Below are positions 38,853-52,160 of a stretch of 64,000 bases of DNA, piece after piece. The first letter of the stretch is position 1; every line of letters starts with the position of its first letter. The notes under the pieces are model-generated. The model saw only the letters and a list, made by a program, of their open reading frames with translations. It ran no database searches and was not told the DNA's origin. Where the stretch lies: assembly GCF_009389715.1 (NCBI RefSeq), contig NC_052399.1:24995146-25059145 (forward strand), in the 5' to 3' direction. The DNA is from Phoenix dactylifera (lineage: Eukaryota; Streptophyta; Magnoliopsida; Arecales; Arecaceae). A program made the position numbers and the translations under genes.

Positions 38853-40186
38853 TCAGCCTATTGATACCTGATTTATATGATTCAGTACTATGACCTGTTG
38901 AGCATATTCATGAGTAGCATATATGTTGACTTGATTATTCCATATATGCTTCAGATGAGTTGATATTGATTGTGGTGATATTGATGATTTACTCCATATT
39001 CTCTATGTTGAGATCATGTTCATCTTGTTATTGATCTTGAGATTTCATCTCAAGCCATGATTATATTCTGTCTCATGTGCATAGTACTCTCTACTCCACT
39101 CACTGAGTATTTATATACTCACTCCCCAGTTTGGTGTTTTTGATTGCAGGGCAGGTATTGTATAGAGAAGAGCAGGATTAGTGGTTGCCTGCTAGCTGTG
39201 CCGCTCCATAGTATAGTATAGTATAATGTAGATAGAGGTTTATACCCTTTTGGTGTATTATAAACCTTCTATTGTATATAGTGTATAGTTACAGTCATAG
39301 ATCCTGTTGTGGATATGGGTTTGACCATGGATGGATTGGGAAGCAGGTATATATATGTGTGCAGATCAGTTGTGTGCCTGTGATAATGTATTGCTATATA
39401 TTGTCCAGGTTTATATGTGACAGATTATGTGATTGCTGCTCTGACAGGTAGTGTGTTGTATGTATTGAGATAATCCTGACAGGTCACTATAGGAAAAGTG
39501 ATCATTTTGTGCATGCATCATGCCAAATTTTTCAAGATTTATTGATGATTGATAGGTAGTAGGGTTCTACGCGGTGGCTGGTGGCCTTATGCCTACCCGC
39601 ACCCTAGGACCGTCGCGGCGGCCCGCCGGGAACGGGGCGGGGGTCGTGACACCTAATAACATAGCCTGCTAACCAGATAATGACACATGTCCTATGTAAT
39701 CAATGGCAATCAAATCTCCGAATAATCAGTTATAGCCTAGTGCCCGAAAAAAAATATCGTAACTAACCAGATCAACTGAAAAGGAAGGGTCCGATCATAG
39801 TGTGCCTAAAAAGAAATATCTTAACCGCCCTGATCAGTGGATAAGAAAAAAGCTTAACTGCTTGTCTGCAAATCGTACGATCCTAATTGAGCAGATTAGC
39901 ACCCTCTCTTCTATAAATACCAGGCACAAGAATCCCCAGGTATGAGAAAATCAGAATATCATATCTCATACTTCAATGTCTCTTTCATCTCTCTTATTTT
40001 CTCTTGAAATTCTATCTAACTTAAGCATTGAAGAGTCTCCAGCCAGACACATTCCAATGATTCTCTAATCATTTTTTGTGATTGCAAGTCAGTTCTAGTA
40101 TCGTACAATGCTCCTCTAGCCCAACCATGCAAAGCAACCCACTCGTCACCTCGTCCACCCATCAAATCGGATTTTGAGTAGCAACA

Positions 40187-43100
40187 TATTGGCTCCAGAG
40201 GAAGGATCCTCTTATTTTAAGATTTTCTTGGATATTTACAAGAAATAAAGTTCAGAAGAAACAATCATCATTTCACCCACCAACTCTAGCAAGAGTCTAA
40301 TAACTTCCAAACTAGCCCTCAACAATCTTCGACTCTACAGCCAGCTCTCAAGGTAGTAATGGCCAAGCAATTTAATCTGGTCATACAACAACTGCAAACC
40401 CTCCATGGTGACGTAGTTGTAAAATTTCCGACATTAGGAAATGATGATGTAAGAAGAGTTTTAGTGGATAATGAAAGCTTTGTAGATATCTTATTCTATG
40501 AGGCATTCTAAAAAATAAATTTACTAGCAGATTGACTAAGGAGGATTGACTCTCCTTTGATCAGTTTTTTCAGAGACCATGTACGTACGGAAGGAGTAAT
40601 CACCCTTTCATCATAATAGGCTGAGAATGTTGATATGGGACCGTCATGTTACACTTCCTGATCGTCAAGGTCTCCTCAGCATACAACGTTATTCTTAGCC
40701 GGCCCGGATTAAATATAATGTGAGTCGTGGTATCCACTTATCACCTAATGATGAGATTCTACAACAGCAATGGGGTTGGCAAAGTTAGAGATGACCAGGC
40801 AGTGGCTCGGCAGTGTTATGTAGCCACCCTCAGAAAAAATACCAAGCCTCTAGAGAGGTTGCTCATTGAAAATCTGGACATCCAATATGAACAGAAGGAA
40901 CAACATGAGGACCCATCAAGGAGCTCACCTTCATCCCGCTTTCGACCAAGAAGACAACCGAGCAGTCCAAATCAGCTCGTTACTTGACAAAGATATGAAG
41001 AACTGACTCATTCAGTTCCTTCGCTCCAACATCGACATATTTGCTTATCGACCATCAATATGCTAGGTATAAATTTTTTGTGATGCATAGGTTGAATGTA
41101 GACTCCAAGCATCAACTAGTGTGGCAGAAAAAGAGAGCTTCACCCTTGAATGGCGACAAGCCTTTGACGAAAAGATTAGCAAGCTTATGGAGGCTGAGAT
41201 CATCCGTGAAGTTGACTACCTAGAATGGTTAGCTAATGTGGTGCTCATTAAAAAGGCTAATAAGCGTTGGACAGACTTTGCTGATCTTAATAAAGCGAGT
41301 TCAAAGGATAGTTTTCACTACTGAGGATCGACAAACTTGTTGACACCACTTTTGGGTCAACAGCTCCTTAGTTTTATGGATGCATTCTCGGGATACGATC
41401 AGATCAAGATGTTCCTAAAAGATGAGGACAAAATCTTGTTCGACCGACAAGAGGCTATATTGTTATCGGATGATTCCATTTGGATTCAAGAATGTTGGAG
41501 CTACATACTAACGGCTTGTCAAGAAAGTTTCTAGGCTTCATGGTAATCCAGTGAGGAATTGAAGCCAATCTAGAGAAGATCCAAGCAGTGTTAAGAATGA
41601 TTGTTCCAAAAACAGCGAAGGAGGTCCAATGGCTTGCTGGTTAGGTGACCACCCTCAGCCGATATGTATTAGGTCGGCAGAAAGGTGTCTCCCTTTTTTC
41701 AAGGTTGTAAGAAATACCAAAAAATTTGAATTGATTGAGGAAGGCCAATCGGTGTTCAATCAACTAGAGTAGTACTACGAATCTCCTCCACTTCTCACTA
41801 AGCCCGAGGTTGAAGAGAATCAGCATCTTTACATGGTCGTCTCTCCCTTGGCAATTAGCTTGGTCCTCATTAGGGAAGAGGGCGGAAATCAAAGCGTAAT
41901 CTACTATATGAGCAAGTTACTTTAGGATGCTAAGACAAGGTACCCAAGAACGGAAAAAATGGCCTATGTCTTGATCATTTCAGCATAAAAACTATGACCA
42001 TACTTTCAAACTCATACCATCATGGTGATGACCCATTAGTCGCTGAGGTCGGTAGTGCAGAAGCCAATAACTTTTGACCGCTAGTTAAGTGGATCATCTC
42101 TCCATTAAGGCGCATGTACTTGCTGGCTTCATTGTTGAGTGCACTGTGCCGAAAGAAGCCAAGGATGAGGACAAAGCAAAAGCCAAAGCCGAGCACGAGC
42201 AAAATGAATCAGAGGCACAACCTTTTTGGACACTTCATGTTGGCGGGTCCTTAATGCAGGTGGATGTGGAGTTGGATTGATTTTGGCCAACCCTAAGGAC
42301 GTCATCACCTAGTATGCTTTGAGGTTCCACTTTAAGCCCTTCAATAATAAGGTGAATACCATGTACTGATCACCGGACTAAAATTTAGCCCAAGCTGTTG
42401 GGGTAACCTGACTTAAGACCTACAACGATTCCTAGCTAGTCATTAATCAAGTGCAAGAAAAGTACAAAGCCTGAGATTTGACCATGATGAAGTATCTATA
42501 GAATGTGAGAGAGACCTCTACCTTTGACACATTTGAAATTCGGAAGATACTTGGGAAGACAACATGAAGGCTCTATGCAAATTAGCCAATTCAGAATGCT
42601 CTAACTTGTGCGGGACAACTTATTTTGAAGTTCTTGATAAGCCTAGTATTGAGGAAGAACATGACCAAATACTCTAAGTAGAGGACGAGCCGAGCTAGAT
42701 GGATCCCATCATCTATTATCTCAAAGAGGGAGGACTCCTCGCTGATCAGAAGGAGGCTCATAAGATTAAGCATTAGGCTGCTTGATATACTCTGATTGGC
42801 GACCGACTATACAAGAGGTCCTTTATTTTGCCATTCCTCAAGTGCCTCCAACCTACTAAAGTTGAGTATGCCTCCAAGAAGTCCATGAAGAATTTGCAAA
42901 AAACACTTGAGGGGCAGAGCCCTAGCACATAAGGTACAAAGGTAGGGGTATTTCTGGCTAACACTGCAAAAGAATGTTACTCATTTCATGAAGTAGAGCG
43001 ATCACTACCAGAGAAATGCTAATATTCAACACCAAACAGTTGTAGAGTTAACTCCGATCGGCACTCCATAGTCGTTTGCCTAATAAGGACATTCTTAGCA

Positions 43101-44960
43101 CTTTTCCACAAGCTACCAATTTGAGAAAGTTCCTCATCGTCGTTGTTGACTATTTCATGAAATGGGTCAAAGCGGAACCTTTAGTTCTAAACACCGAAGA
43201 GAATGCATGGAGTTTCACTTGAAAATCCATAATCCATCGATTCATAATTCCTCGAGTCCTCATCATCGATAATAGCCGACAATTCAACAATGCTCAGTTT
43301 AAGAAATTTTGCACCGAGCTCAACATCGACCGTTCAGCTTACTTGAGTCAAACATCCTCAAGCCAATGAAGAGGCTGAGGTAACTAACTACACTATTTTG
43401 TAGGGATTGTAGACTAGACTTGATCGAGCCAAGGGCCTTTGGGCAGATGAGCTGCCCAGTATTCTATAGGCCTACCCTCAACTTTTTGTGTCCAAACTGG
43501 AGAAACCCCATTTAACCTCTCCTTTGGTTCTGAAGCCATTATTCCTATAGAGATCAACCTCCCATCCTACCGGGTGGAGTCATATAACAAGCAAGTTAAC
43601 ACCAAGGGTCTCCATGGCAACTTGGACTTACTAGAAGAGTAAGAGAATGAGCACGGGTTGATTGCCTACTAGCAATGTGTAGCCTAGTACTACAACTCCA
43701 GAATCAAGGCAAAGCTCTTCTAATTGGGGGAACTCATCTTCATAAAAGACGAGGTGACCTAATAAGGCAACCATCGGAAATATGCACCTAAGTGGGAAGG
43801 ATCGTATAGAATTATGAAAGTCATTCGACTAGATGCCTACCAACTCGAGCAATTTGATTGAACATTAGTACCTCGGTTATGAAACTCTGATAACCTCTAA
43901 GCGTACCATCAATAAGAGTTGTAATTTTAAACTTTGTACTCCTTTATTTTTGATAATAATAAAATTTGTATTTATGCTCCAAAAATAGCCAGGTACTGCA
44001 GGTCAGATGCCCCAATTGCCGACAAAGAAATTTCCAAAAGCAACTGTCGGATGAGTCTCTTATAGATCGCCAATCACAATTTTTGTGGGCCTGGCAAGAA
44101 TGCCAAATCACCGATCACAAATAAAATATCAAATAAGTCACATAATGACCACTGACGATGTTATACTCAAGTCACGGACCTAGTTGAAATAGGGTTCAGA
44201 TTAGAGGAAGCATGCCTAGCATGATCGACGAGGTGCTAGTTGTCCGAAACACCCAATCAGCCAAAGCCTCAAAGGACCAAACTACTTGCCTATTCAAGAA
44301 AGGGAAACTGGCACCGGGATGACAAGCTAATCTCCAACTAGCCAACCAAAGACCTAGAAAACCAAACTACCCATCTTTTTAGGAAAGGGGAACCATGCAA
44401 CAGGATAAGGAGATGAGGGCTAAACAAACATTGAAGACCCAAAGGGCCAAACCCCCACCTTTTCAAGAAAGGGGAATGAAGCACTGGAATGACAAGCCAA
44501 GCTCTAAATAAACAATCAAAGACTCAAATGGCCAAATAACCAGCCTCTTCAGGCAAGGGAGCAAGGCACAGATATTCGAAGCCAGCCTACAAGCATGGGC
44601 CTATTAGGGCTAAACACGGGCCGATTATGGCATTTGCAATTGGATTTATGGTACTTGTAAATGTATTTGCATGAATGTGAACTTTGGGTTGGCAAGGACA
44701 TCTAGGGTTGAACCGAGAGAGTATATAAAAATCCGAATAGATATGTGTTTAGTTTTGTATTGGCTATGCACTGGATAAACCTTTGCGAATGAAGTCCTAA
44801 CATTTTAACATGTTAAGCATATGGTTTGTAAGAGAAACTTCTTTAAGAACTTTGTCAAGAAGTACCCGAGTGCTATATCTAGAATCCTTAGGTAATAAGA
44901 AGCTAGGTCCTATGTGGAAACTCTATGGAAGGAAAAGATAGACATGTTAGAGATGTTGTA
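40187..44960 (+). mobile_element. Degraded Tat-lineage Ty3/gypsy element, internal region
   Basis: Pieces follow the usual Tat order, with many stops and frameshifts. Protease-like VRRVLVDNESFVDILFYEAF at 40448-40510 (active-site Asp-Asn kept, Gly altered). Linker ending DDQAVARQCYVATLRKN (40790-40845). RT pieces KLMEAEIIREVDYLEWLANV (from about 41180) and LLSFMDAFSGYDQIKM (41365-41412). RT-linked RNase H about 41540-42030. A second RNase H, starting WTLHVGGS (42228), is typical of Tat and continues to about 42640. Integrase about 42700-43880. The gag region is missing. The right LTR could not be identified. The element cannot encode functional proteins. Confidence 0.8.
44255..44600. repeat. 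Tandem repeat 3' of pol, about 86 bp x 4
   Basis: Units start near 44255, 44344, 44428 and 44513 with the pattern CAAAGRCYYARAGGRCCAAA, then CTTTTTCAAGAAAGGGGAA and GCAYYGGRATGACAAG. Arrays between pol and the 3' LTR are a known feature of Tat/Ogre-type elements. Confidence 0.75.
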
Positions 44961-45756
44961 TACCTAACTGAGCCTGGTGAATCAGGCATACATTTGAATA
45001 ATAATGTGTTGTTTTCTTCTATCTTGTATAGATTGTAAATATCTATGCAATGCTAACTAGACCAATAAGTTATGGACTGACTTAGTTATTTTGTAAAAAT
45101 GTTCAATGGATGTAGACAAGATCCCATTTTAGTCAAAACAATGTGTCACTGCATCACTAACAATGTTTCAAAGTCATTCGGAAGTCCACCATGGAGGATA
45201 GATGCAAAGCATACCAGGACACCAATGATTCTGCGAGGCAAAAGATGATGGTGTAGCGAGACCATTGGAGGAGGATAATCTTGAAACTAAATTAGTTGAG
45301 CCTGTGCTCTGGACAAATAACTTCTACACCGTGGTTTGGTTGAAGTATCCTATACTTTAGTTGATCAAAACAGCAGATATTATGCTTTTCTTATGTAGTA
45401 CTATATTCCTTTGATACCATATCAGCATCAGTATCCACTCTAAATTATATTACTCTACATGGTTTTAAATGAAAAATCCAAATAGCCATGTCATAAGGGC
45501 AGAGATCCAAAACTAACACAAAGGGAAGAATAAAGGTTTAGTTCTTTGGAAGGGAAAAGGAGAAAAAGACAAAGGATTGTATAAGAAAACAACATACTTC
45601 AAAGAAAAATTGTTAATCACAAATAGTCAATGCCATTATAGGGAGAAAAACTGTTTAATAATAGAAATGACATACAGCAGTTACAAATACATTATTGAAA
45701 GTGTCTCTAATACAGGCGGTCTGGAGGTACTTCAGAAATTGCTAGGCCAACTGCAG
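44961..45756. other. No gene; 3' flank of CURT1A
   Basis: Intergenic AT-rich DNA. The end nearest 45756 should hold the CURT1A 3' UTR. Confidence 0.4.
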
Positions 45757-48189
45757 TTATTCACCTGTTCCTGCAATCTTTTTCTTTAAAGCTTCAATAT
45801 CGCTGGCTAACTCTTTTCTGCTTTGCTGTGGAAGAGAAGTTCATTTTGTCAGCAAGAACAGACAGATGAAAAGGATAAGATGAGAAGAGAACAGAATTTA
45901 GCATAATTCCGCTTAGCTATCTGGAATGAAGTCAAACATGAGATAATTAAATAGAAAGAAGCATTTCACGAAACCAGATGATGATTATAGAGAAATTTTT
46001 TTCTATATCAAATGCTGCACATTGTGTCATTCTCCTTGGATTATTTAATGGTTATGATCATCAAAACTACATTCTGGCAGTTAAACTGGAAGAATATAAA
46101 ATTAATTATCTTCAGTTTAATTGTTTTAGAATGAACAGCACGGCATCCAAAAGAATTTTCCTTATGTGTAGGTACTTCCCACATAAGCTGTTAGAAATGC
46201 AGCATCATCTAATGGCATATACTATACATCCTTTGGTTTGCATAAGGAATTTCCTTATTAAATGTTGTATGATTAGTATCTATAATGTTGTACAATACAA
46301 TAATGTTGGATCATGTGTATAATAATTAATTGGACAAAGCATGGCTGGCACAGATTGCTCAGTCACATGTCTCAGAACAAAGATGCAAGAGATCATGAAA
46401 GAAGATATTTTATAATTTACTATGATACCAACTACAAGTAATCTCTAAAATTACCTTGAAAAGTAGGTAGCGATACACAAACCATCCAGTATATCCAAGC
46501 CCCACTAACTCCATTAGCTTCGGAAGCTGTTATCCATGGGAGAAGAGGTATGAAAGGTACTAATTAGAAGCACAAAGTTCAAGAGTTGCGGCCCAACTGG
46601 TATAAATTTTGCAAAGTGAAACATATAAAAGCTACAACAGAGCATTATTTTATCTAGAGCAGAAATCAATTGAAGGATGAAGCAATGCAAGTCAAGCGAA
46701 TACCAGCGGGACAGAATTGATGGCACCAACAAGAATGGAAGACAGCCAAACTGCAACAACTGCACCTCCTCCATAAAGGAAAACTGTGGATTTGTTCTCG
46801 ATAGCATCCCACTGTGACCATAATGTTGTTAATAAACCATTAAGAATACAGCAACAAAAATAGCTTTTTTTGTAGAAGAATATTAAAAAAAAGAAGCTTT
46901 TTGGTGAGTAAATAGACAATACCTTCTCCTTTAAATCCGCCAGGAGGTCGTCAGCAGAACTAGATGTCTCTTCTGACGAAGAAGTGGCTTTTACATGGAG
47001 TGAAGAAAACCTGTGTGCATCTGTCAAAAAGAATTTAAATTAAATGCCTTCTAGTATCTCTTATAAGAAAAAAAGAATCTAGTTTCCCACCTATAGCAAA
47101 TGAGTAAGAGCAGTCCATTTAGTCCTCTTAATCTGTCCAAATAGATGGAGACTAGTTTAAGCAAAATCAAGGGCATATGAAAATAAAGGAAGAGCACAAC
47201 TCTTTTACTCTCTCAACCAGTCCAAAGGGGAATTTTGACAAATTGAATTAAAAAATTTTAGGGATCTTTTAAATTATCTTGTAGGTCTTACATTCTCACC
47301 CCACCAAAAAAAGACAAAAAAAATGGTAATAATTACAAGAATACTAGAGTAAGTAGAATCAATAACATTGCCTACAACTCGAAAAGTGAGAGCTGAATCT
47401 TAATAATTATAGATTGCAGGAAGCTTTCTACAGGGGGGGAGGGGGGAAGAAGAAGAAGATTTAAATAAGTTGAGAGCAAGCAAGATGCACTATCTTAAAA
47501 TTCCCAATTTCTCTATTAAAAGGGACATTTTGAACAACAAATCAAAGTAGTCAAGGGAAACTTCTTGTATTAAATCATCTAGATTTTACATTCTATTACT
47601 GAAAGAGCGATTAACAACACCAAAAGTAAGTGATTAGCACATCTAAAATTTGAACATCAGAGTTCAAAATTCTCTTAGTTGCGAAACCCAAAATTTCTAA
47701 CGAGCTGGAACGAAACAAAACAAGCATGCAGCACCCAGCAGAACGGATTTTTCTCGTAAAAACTCCCGTTTCTAGAAATTCACAATGCTTGATAAGGTTG
47801 TGACAGAATTATCATGCCAGAGTTCCCCTATTAGCCCTGATGTCAAAGATCCAAACTTCTATCCTACTAGACAGAAACGAAGCTCACTTCCAACATAATT
47901 CCGAAATTAAGCTAAAAAATAGGAGAATTAGGAACAAAAATTTAAGCTACGGACATCCCTGAGATACGAAATCAAATATAAACCAAAACTTTCCAGTTAG
48001 AAAAGGTGGGGAATTGGAGTTACCTGGGAGGAGAGACGACGAAGCAAGAGGGAGGGAGGAGGAAGAGAAGCGGCGAGGGGAAGGCGAGAGGAGGAGGTAG
48101 GGGTTCCGAGGAGCGGCGGAAGCCGCCGAGGGGAGGCGAGTTCCCCCCAGCACCGCCGTGTACGCCGCCGTTGTTGTCGCCGCCGCCAT
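45757..48189 (-). CDS. CURT1A: CURT1A-type thylakoid membrane curvature protein, five exons, 170 aa
   Basis: Exons: 48189-48024, 47020-46923, 46811-46704, 46526-46455 and 45825-45757 (513 nt, stop TAA). All introns are GT-AG and all phases agree. CURT1 proteins oligomerise in thylakoid membranes and bend them at grana margins. Residues 1 to about 60 are a Ser/Ala-rich chloroplast transit peptide. The CAAD domain follows: ADDLLADLKEKWDAIENKST, then TVFLYGGGAVVAVWLSSILV (first membrane helix), PKLMELVGLGYTGWFVYRYL (second helix), and the amphipathic C-terminus KELASDIEALKKKIAG. Each half starts with the amphipathic helix typical of the family. Length is close to Arabidopsis CURT1A. Introns are 1003, 111, 177 and 629 bp. 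No defect is seen. Confidence 0.96.
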
Positions 48190-49020
48190 GGAGCTTCGCC
48201 TTCACTTATCTTCCGCTCGCGGCGGTTGTTGACTCGCCTCTCTTTCCTGTCGTTCTTTTTCCCCTCTAATCCTCACGTTCTTTTTTTTCCCGAATCTTTT
48301 CGACCTCGCCTTCGCTGTGACCACTCGCTTGGAGGCCGCTGGACGCGTGGCAACTAAGGTTGGCTCTGATTGGCTGAGAGCCTATCTTAAAATCCAGGGC
48401 TGCTCTTAGGCCTTTGAGTGCACATATCCCCCTTGGCCGGGCAATGTAACCTATGGCCGTGGTTTTGACCTTACGTTGTAATACCCGTCGTCTATCATAC
48501 AATGTAACTGCTTTAACAGTAGGAGGGCAGGTAATTGATTCAAGCTACTCGAATTTGGATTATTTTCAGGTTCAAGTTATAATTTAGATCAATCATGCCA
48601 AGCTTGATTTAGTTTTTCGAGCTCGAAATTAGTCCTAAATCTTCACCTTCTTGATGTTCATGTCGTTCCAATCGCCCAATGCTATGTTTCTAAATTACCA
48701 ATGCCTTTTCACTTGAAATTCTTTATTTCTTATATTCTGTTCAATTGGTCCTTGCTTCCTTGGTATTCCTTGTTGAACCCCAAAAAAATGCCAATTTCAA
48801 GAATAGCATGATGCTATGAATACTAAAATTTCAGCACTTCAAGCTAATACCACATGGTCAATTCTCCTGTTACTTGCAAGATATTAATTAGATGGGTTAA
48901 TCAAGTGCTATAAAGCTCATTTTATTTGCCAAACGTTGTACTCATATTAGAGTGCATGAGATATTTATTCCTGTAGCAAAACTTGAGAATATTAATGTTT
49001 TACTTGTCGCCATTGCAATT
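48190..49020 (-). promoter_or_regulatory. Upstream region of CURT1A
   Basis: The first 100 bases above the ATG are CT/GA-rich like a 5' leader. The segment near 48330-48440 contains short ACGTGG-like and GGCC words. Beyond 48500 the DNA is AT-rich with no feature. Support is positional only. Confidence 0.3.
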
Positions 49021-49039
49021 AAAAACTAAATCTTACTCT

Positions 49040-49925
49040 AGCTCAATTTCTATTGCAGATTTTACATGGACCATTGGATGAAGAAGTTTATATATCCTCC
49101 TAGGTATTGTAGCAAGCGGTAGAATATGGTTTGTCATCTTGATAAGATGATTTATGCATTAAAGTAAGCTTTCAGAAATTAATTTGCAAAATTTTCATAT
49201 GCTCTTCAAAGCTAATTTTACATAATCAAGAGCTTATTACTATTCATTATTCTCCATGCATAAGAATGGCAGTGTTATTCTTGTGCTAGTGCATGCTCAT
49301 GATATCATCATTATCAAAGAATTCTCTTTTCATTCATCAAGTTGTATCTACACTAACACTTTCATATGAAAGAACTTGGCCAGCTTAAGTATTTCTTGGC
49401 ATTGAGGTAGCCTGCTCCAAATCTTACTCATCAACTAGCAGAAGTAGAATCCTAAATGTTCTTTATGGTTCTTGTCTCACTAGTGCCCATACAGCTGAAT
49501 TTCAAATAAAACAAATCATTAGATCGGCCACGTTTAATGGTGAGCTTCCACTTGTTCATCCCATTTATTGTCTACTCTGATTAATTTACAGTCACATAGT
49601 TGGATATTAATCTCATTAATCACAAGTGGAAGTTGCTCTTCATTTATTGAGATATTTCAAAGAATAACCGGTGAAGGCCTTGCATAATCAACTAATTAAC
49701 ATTTTTTTATAATCACGTGTATATTGTGATTCAAATTGGTTTAGTTGTTTAACAATGCATTACTCTGCAACAGAATTTTATATTCTACTTGGTTCCAATC
49801 CTATGCATTAGAAGACAAGAAAAATATTTATAGTATCAAATATAGAGCCATAGTCATGGCTATATATGAACTTATTTTGCTAACTCACTTGTTTCATGCT
49901 TCTGGCATTAACATAGCCACCTCAA
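49040..49925 (+). pseudogene. Ty1/copia pol remnant (reverse transcriptase and RNase H)
   Basis: Frames read FLHGPLDEEVYISPPRYCSK, VCHLDKMIYALKQ and VHAHDIIII (the YVDD-type block, changed to AHDI), then KNLAQLKYFLAL, all conserved copia RT blocks in order (49040-49420). RNase H-like text follows to 49925, ending KYRAIVMAIYELILLTHLFH. Many stops and shifts are present, and no LTRs were found. Confidence 0.75.
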
Positions 49926-50049
49926 GCTGATTCCCTTTTTCTTTCTTTCTTTTCTTTTTCTTTTTTTCTTTTGACAAGTAAGTGGCAACACTGGGACCAT
50001 TTTGCTTCAACATATACACCAAATGTATTGATTGATGTCCATATTATGT

Positions 50050-51550
50050 AGAAAAATCTTATTGAGTTCTGATCAGGCAAGGAGGATCCATCTTCTCTCA
50101 TGGGACATAGTGTGCCAACTAGTTTAGAATGGTGGTCTTGGCATCCACTTGCTAGCAGTGAGATAGGACGCATGGGTGATGAGATAAACGGTGAAGTTTT
50201 TATTGGAGCCTCAAAATTTTTGGAGTATGTTGATAAGAGCAAAGTATGGGTAGGGAGGATTAGGCACTTCTATAAACTTTCATCATAAAGGTCTATTTAT
50301 TTGGAAAGCAGTTTACTCATTCATGCCTACCTTGACATTCAAATTCAGATGGATGATTAGTGATGATAGAACTTTAATGTAATTTAGTGATCCTTAGATA
50401 TGTACAGTACCATGGGCTCACTGCCCTTCTCTTATTGATTATGAGGCTCTAGAAGATAAGGTTGTGTGAGACCTCACAGTTGTTGGTGGAAGAAAAGGGG
50501 ACAAAGGATCTATTGAGCAGAGTATTGGAGATGAGTTGAGTTCCCATGTGTTGCCTTTAGAAATTTCATTAGGAGAATCAGTTGATAGTATTAAATGGGA
50601 TGGAACGAGTGGCAATCAGGCCAAAGTCAGTGAACTTTACAATCTTCTTAGGAGCCCCTCGAGGTGGGAACAGGATGCAGTCTGGGTCCGGAAGCTAGAG
50701 GTTTGCCCAAGTGGGTTTGTTTATCTGGAAAGTGGTTTGGAATAGGATACCATGTAGAGTGGTTCTTTATCATACATGCATTCCTATATCTCTTTATCAT
50801 GATCAATGCATTGATCTAGAAGAAATTATTGATAATATCCTTTTTGAGTGTCCTAAAGCGACTCACATCATACCAATCCTTGGAATTTAGAGAATATTCT
50901 TCAAACTATTGGAGGTGGTAGTCAAAGAAGAAATGCTGGGGGGGGGGGGGGGAGGGGGCGCGCTGGTTGTTGATGAGTGATGAGTGTTAGGAAAATCTGG
51001 GGTTTCCTATTTGTAGTTCCTACATCTCAGTTAATTTATTTCACTAGGAAACCTCGACCCCCTAATTTTCTCAAAATCAATTTTGATGGCAATGTGTGGA
51101 ATAAAGGCTAATTTAGTGGAGCTGGCTTTGGTAGGAGGCTCCCATCTCACTGATATTATGGTCCATATGACTAAACTGAGAGATGTTTAGGAAGGTTTGG
51201 TTTATGCTGTCATAGTTTTACATGCTGATCATATCATGTTGGAAGGAGATTCTAGAATAGTTATTTTTGGGATTACGTCAGAAGATCATTTACAGGGACA
51301 TACTCATCCATTAATGTTGGACATTTGGAGATTAAAGCCGACTATCACTTTGTGTGAAGAAAACATATCTTCGAAGAGGCTAATAGAGTGGCTAACTAGG
51401 TAGCATCCTTTGTTTCTGATCATGGTAGATCTAAGTTGTAAGAATCCTCCTTTACATTACCTAGTCAATTTGGGATTTGTTGATGGTTGATGCAAGTGGG
51501 TGTATTTATTTAAGGGATGTGTAAGCTGCTGATTCAACAAAAAAAAAGAG
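50050..51550 (+). pseudogene. LINE (L1-type) remnant: ORF2 C-terminal half with RNase H and poly-A tail
   Basis: Shifted frames give LLSWDIVCQP and NGGLGIH (end of RT), FLLEPQNFWSMLIRAKYG, VWVRKLEVCPS and the zinc-binding-like DNILFECPKATHI. The RNase H start is KPRPPNFLKINFDGNVWNKG, followed by LVYAVIVLHADHIMLEGDS (51197-51256). An A-run at about 51540-51548 is the likely poly-A tail. A G-run of 14 (50939-50952) interrupts it. It is 5'-truncated and dead. Confidence 0.75.
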
Positions 51551-51645
51551 AAAACAAGAACTCAGATTATATTGGCTGAAAAGCAACAAACCCTTTAGTT
51601 AAAATAAATTAACTAAAAATAAAATATAATATGATCAGTACTATA

Positions 51646-51649
<4 letters not shown>

Positions 51650-51692
<43 letters not shown>
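51650..51692. repeat. (TA)n microsatellite
   Basis: About 21 uninterrupted TA dinucleotides. Confidence 0.95.
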
Positions 51693-51696
<4 letters not shown>

Positions 51697-51899
51697 AAGG
51701 AAGGCTTTGTTAGCTCAAATCTCTCCATCAGCCATGTGTCCAAACAATATTGCTCTCTATCTGCCATGTGTCCTAGTAATATATGCTTCCATGCGAAAAG
51801 ACTTCTTGGATGAAGGGTATTTTTGTAGTCTGGAGAAAAAAAATATATGGATATGGTTAGCTCATATAGAAACCTATCTCGCCCATAGTGATCGACTTT

Positions 51900-52140
51900 A
51901 GTTTTGTATTGGGAGCCTCTCTAATGCCATTGAAATTGTGAGGCCTAGAGCCTATTATTTATTCCATAACATTGTCTCCAATCCTATCCATCTTAGTTCT
52001 AGCTTATTTATTTCTTCCTATACCATGGTTAATAGAAATAAATAGATAGGATTCTTCTTTTATGGAAACAATTGATGCGACTTCCCACATAAGAAACTCC
52101 CTCCATCTCAAACCTAATTTGTGGATATAATTTGCTGATA
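51900..52140 (+). pseudogene. Possible LINE RT thumb-region fragment
   Basis: One frame reads GSLSNAIEIV and, in the next part, SNPIHLSSSLFISSYTMVN, then IGFFFYGN. This resembles the plant L1 block IPIHLMSSSFLPSYT...FLW. It is short and diverged, so the call is weak. Confidence 0.35.
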
Positions 52141-52160
52141 AGAAAAGATTATGACAATCA

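Larger units (their letters stand above)
36654..39651. mobile_element. Solo LTR, 2998 bp, of a Ty3/gypsy element
   Basis: Begins TGTAATAACCCC and ends GGGGTCGTGACA, with a perfect 5-bp duplication CCTAA outside. No internal region is present, so the element was reduced to one LTR by recombination between its two LTRs. LTRs of about 3 kb with TGTAATAACCCC/GTCGTGACA ends are known from the large Del/Tekay-like chromoviruses of plants. It contains an A/G-rich stretch (36930-37040) and two internal repeat blocks. Orientation is not certain. The ORFs inside it are non-coding. Confidence 0.85.
36601..40186 (+). mobile_element. 5' LTR of a Tat-type Ty3/gypsy element, split by a solo LTR
   Basis: The LTR seems to start TGTTATAATT at 36601 and end GCAACA at 40186, about 583 bp once the 3.0-kb insertion and its target duplication are removed. 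A TATA box (CTATAAATACC) lies near 39905. A degenerate primer-site-like TTGGCTCCAGAGG follows the end, at the place where Tat elements carry TTGGCGCC-type sites. The start at 36601 is inferred from TG...CA ends, because no second LTR is available for comparison. Confidence 0.55.

Noticed and set aside
46692..47027. 111-codon ORF taken as an unspliced gene
   Set aside because: It contains CURT1A exons 2 and 3 joined through intron 2; the spliced model gives the known CAAD-domain sequence.
50939..50960. G-run as a regulatory quadruplex
   Set aside because: It interrupts a dead LINE; a simple homopolymer expansion is the more likely explanation.
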